In this document: positions 12,723 to 14,369 of the stretch, piece after piece | Layout: each line of letters opens with the position of its first letter | Position numbering within the stretch: position 1 is the stretch's first letter | Origin: JANOYJ01 sp031373225 | Lineage (GTDB): Bacteria > Pseudomonadota > Alphaproteobacteria > Rhizobiales > Rhizobiaceae | NCBI GenBank assembly: GCA_031373225.1 | Contig: JANMMM010000354.1 | Location: 1 to 14,369, forward strand | Length of the DNA: 14,369 bases | Direction of reading: 5' to 3' | Translations under genes and position numbers: made by a program | The notes under the pieces: generated by a model | What the model was told of the DNA's origin: nothing | The model's database searches: none | What the model saw: only the letters and a program-made list of their open reading frames with translations

Positions 12723-14369
12723 TCAAAGCGCGAAGGTGCCGTCATAGGCGGCTTGGGTTTGCGTGCCGGAGGCGTCAAATGAAAAGTTCGCCGAGTTGAC
12801 ATCCGCAAATGTATGGCCGGCCAGGATAATTGTGCTGTTTGCGCCGTAGCGCACATAGAGGTCCGCGCCATTTTGGGTGAATGTCAAGTTCGCCATGGAT
12901 GACACCGCCGTGTTTCCTGCAAAAATCAGCGTGTCGCCGCCCGCGCCGAAGACAAAGTCAGTGATGCGGTCGAGATCGTCTCCCATCTTCAGAAGAAAAG
13001 TGTCCGAACCTGCGCCGCCTTCCATCAGATCGCGCCGCGTGCCGCCGACAATATAGTCATCGCCGCCGCCCCCCATGATCGTGTCATAGCCGAAGGCGGC
13101 GTTGAGATAGTCGTTTCCGGCAGTGCCATGGATCTCGTCGTTTGCGGTGCTGCCAAGCGCGTAGTTGAACTCGACGCTGTTGGCCGGATAGATGCTTGTG
13201 CTGGCATGGTTTGTTCCGCCCCGGCTGACAATTGACCAGATAGCGCTTTGGCCGCTCGTGTTGAGGGCGGGATCATAATCAAGCACGCCGCGCCCGACCA
13301 TAATGACATTGCCGAGATCAGGCGAGCCATGAAAATTGATGTCGCGGTTTGTGCTTGTCACATCGATCAGATTGCCGGTTTCCGCGCTCCAAGCCGACAG
13401 AATGACCGCGTGGCGGCCGTTCAACAGATCCAGTCCGGTGAAATGGCTGTTGAATGTCTCAGTCAGCAGCAGGCTGTAGCCGTTGCCGTCGCTGCCCTTG
13501 TTCAAGGCGCCGTTCACATAGAGGTTGTCGCCGATGACGCCGATGGAAGAGGCCACCGAAATGCCGATGCTGGCCGCATCGAGTATGGAGATACCGCTCA
13601 GCCGCGCGCCGTTGACGCCCGTCAGCTGAATCGCGCTCAAGCCGTCAAACGCGGGCTGCGCGTTGACAAAGTCATACGCGTTTGCAGCGCCGAGATCGTA
13701 TGTCAGCGTGAAGCCGCTCAGAACGACATTTTCCAGGAGATCAATGGAAAACACCCGTGTCTCGCCCAAGTCCATTGCATAGGGCGCCGGGTGTTTGAGA
13801 TGCGCCACATTGCCGTCGACGCTTTCGATTTCGACGATGAACTCGCGGAAAGGGCGCTGATCGGCGTCGGCCCAAGCGACGTTTGTCCAGCCATTCTGCG
13901 TCAGATAGTCCTGCGTGTTGGGCTGATAAATGTAAATGGAATCTCCTGCGGCAAGGCCATGTCCGGCGGGGAGGTCGATCACATCCTGACCAGCGGCGAC
14001 TGCCTGCTGCGCCAACCCGAGATAGGTTTTTGCGCCGCCGCTCACCTGGATGGCGTCCGCCTCCGCGCCGACGGCAAATGAGAACCGGAGAATTGTTCCA
14101 GCTTCGCTTTGACCTGTCAGCGAAATATCGCTGCGGCTGATGACAAGCGCCTCGGAAAATTCATGCACGCCATCCGACAGCACAAATGTCGAGCCGGCTT
14201 CCGCCGAGGCGATCATCGCGTTGAGCTGCGCCGCGCTGGTTTGCGTTCCGACAAAGATAGTCGGCGGCACATGCAGCAGCTGCTGCCCATCGCTGCTTAT
14301 AAAAGCCGCAGCAAGCGCGGCCTCGCTCAGGCCCTGAAAAAGCACCGAGCCGCCGCTGGTGAAATTGAT
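12723..14369 (-). CDS. RTX calcium-binding protein with parallel beta-helix domain, probably secreted (N-terminus beyond window)
   Basis: The reading frame stays open to the right edge (I-N-F-T-S-G-G-S precede the GTG at 14343-14345), so the true start lies outside the window; 548 residues are visible. Positions are counted in this fragment. From about 58 to 400 it has the short beta-strand, Gly/Asn/Asp-rich rhythm of right-handed parallel beta-helix proteins (pectate-lyase-like), for example LSDGVHEFSEALVISRSDISLTGQ early on and RHAVILSAWSAETGNLIDVT later. RTX nonapeptides follow at about 406-463, then a 90-residue tail suited to type I secretion. Family members include polysaccharide lyases, epimerases and surface adhesins. 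No catalytic residues could be assigned, so the enzyme class is open. Extracellular action on a polysaccharide is plausible but inferred. No type I secretion genes are in view. Confidence 0.85.
   Translation of the reverse strand: MNFTSGGSVLFQGLSEAALAAAFISSDGQQLLHVPPTIFVGTQTSAAQLNAMIASAEAGSTFVLSDGVHEFSEALVISRSDISLTGQSEAGTILRFSFAVGAEADAIQVSGGAKTYLGLAQQAVAAGQDVIDLPAGHGLAAGDSIYIYQPNTQDYLTQNGWTNVAWADADQRPFREFIVEIESVDGNVAHLKHPAPYAMDLGETRVFSIDLLENVVLSGFTLTYDLGAANAYDFVNAQPAFDGLSAIQLTGVNGARLSGISILDAASIGISVASSIGVIGDNLYVNGALNKGSDGNGYSLLLTETFNSHFTGLDLLNGRHAVILSAWSAETGNLIDVTSTNRDINFHGSPDLGNVIMVGRGVLDYDPALNTSGQSAIWSIVSRGGTNHASTSIYPANSVEFNYALGSTANDEIHGTAGNDYLNAAFGYDTIMGGGGDDYIVGGTRRDLMEGGAGSDTFLLKMGDDLDRITDFVFGAGGDTLIFAGNTAVSSMANLTFTQNGADLYVRYGANSTIILAGHTFADVNSANFSFDASGTQTQAAYDGTFAL
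12981..13154 (-). repeat. RTX (GGxGxDxLx-type) calcium-binding repeats
   Basis: The minus-strand translation here contains successive units: STANDEIHG, TAGNDYLNA, AFGYDTIMG, GGGDDYIVG, GTRRDLMEG and GAGSDTFLL. Asp or Asn recur at the calcium-binding positions. One unit (GTRRDLMEG) has lost the usual second Gly, and the preceding AFGYDTIMG is also degenerate. Six units form a short array, compared with dozens in RTX toxins. Confidence 0.88.

Noticed and set aside
13248..14081. 277-codon plus-strand open frame opposite the RTX gene
   Set aside because: It is antisense to a gene with clear RTX repeats, and its composition (runs of Ala, Val, Asp, Arg, His) is that of a mirror frame in GC-rich DNA.

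Overview
The window looks like a chromosomal segment of an alphaproteobacterium, most likely in the Rhizobiales/Hyphomicrobiales. This is an inference from the moderately high GC, the style of the sugar ABC transporter (LacI-type regulator, trehalose/maltose-type binding protein, MalF/MalG-like permeases, UgpC/ThuK-like ATPase) and the surface-polysaccharide genes. No rRNA, tRNA, IS element or CRISPR array was seen.

Left half (about 1-6280): an unrecognised 5'-truncated reading frame on the plus strand (2-508) faces five minus-strand genes. Read in transcription order (right to left) these are a family 4-type glycosyltransferase (5126-6277), a polytopic O-antigen ligase/polymerase-like protein (3651-4934), an FkbM-family methyltransferase (2386-3483), a TylF-like methyltransferase with a long N-terminal array of 14-residue helical repeats (1121-2368), and a hexapeptide-repeat acyltransferase (577-1086). 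Together they look like part of a surface polysaccharide locus: sugar transfer, polymerisation or ligation, then methyl and acyl decoration. Priming transferase, flippase and export genes are not in the window.

Middle (6278-6954): 677 bases without a convincing gene. They separate the polysaccharide genes from a LacI-family regulator gene that also reads leftward.

Right-centre (6955-12661): the regulator (6955-7989) is divergent from a four-gene sugar ABC transporter operon: binding protein (8414-9679), permease 1 (9835-10809), permease 2 (10809-11645, overlapping by one base) and ATPase (11657-12661, TTG start). The 424-base divergent region carries a good promoter for the transporter with an 18-bp perfect palindrome just after the -10 box, a second palindrome with the same half-sites but different spacing, a degenerate third site, and an unrelated inverted repeat. 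A 9-bp perfect hairpin follows the binding-protein gene and could set its expression above that of the permeases. No sugar-catabolic enzyme is encoded next to the transporter.

Right end (12723-14369): a minus-strand gene, cut by the window edge, encodes a secreted-type beta-helix protein with C-terminal RTX calcium-binding repeats. It meets the transporter operon at a strong UUCG hairpin.

The most unusual feature is the TylF-like methyltransferase: ten 14-residue helical repeats, in which a four-unit block has itself been duplicated, fused to a methyltransferase inside a polysaccharide locus. By analogy with WbdD of E. coli O9a, this could be a coiled-coil ruler or scaffold for chain length; that is a hypothesis.
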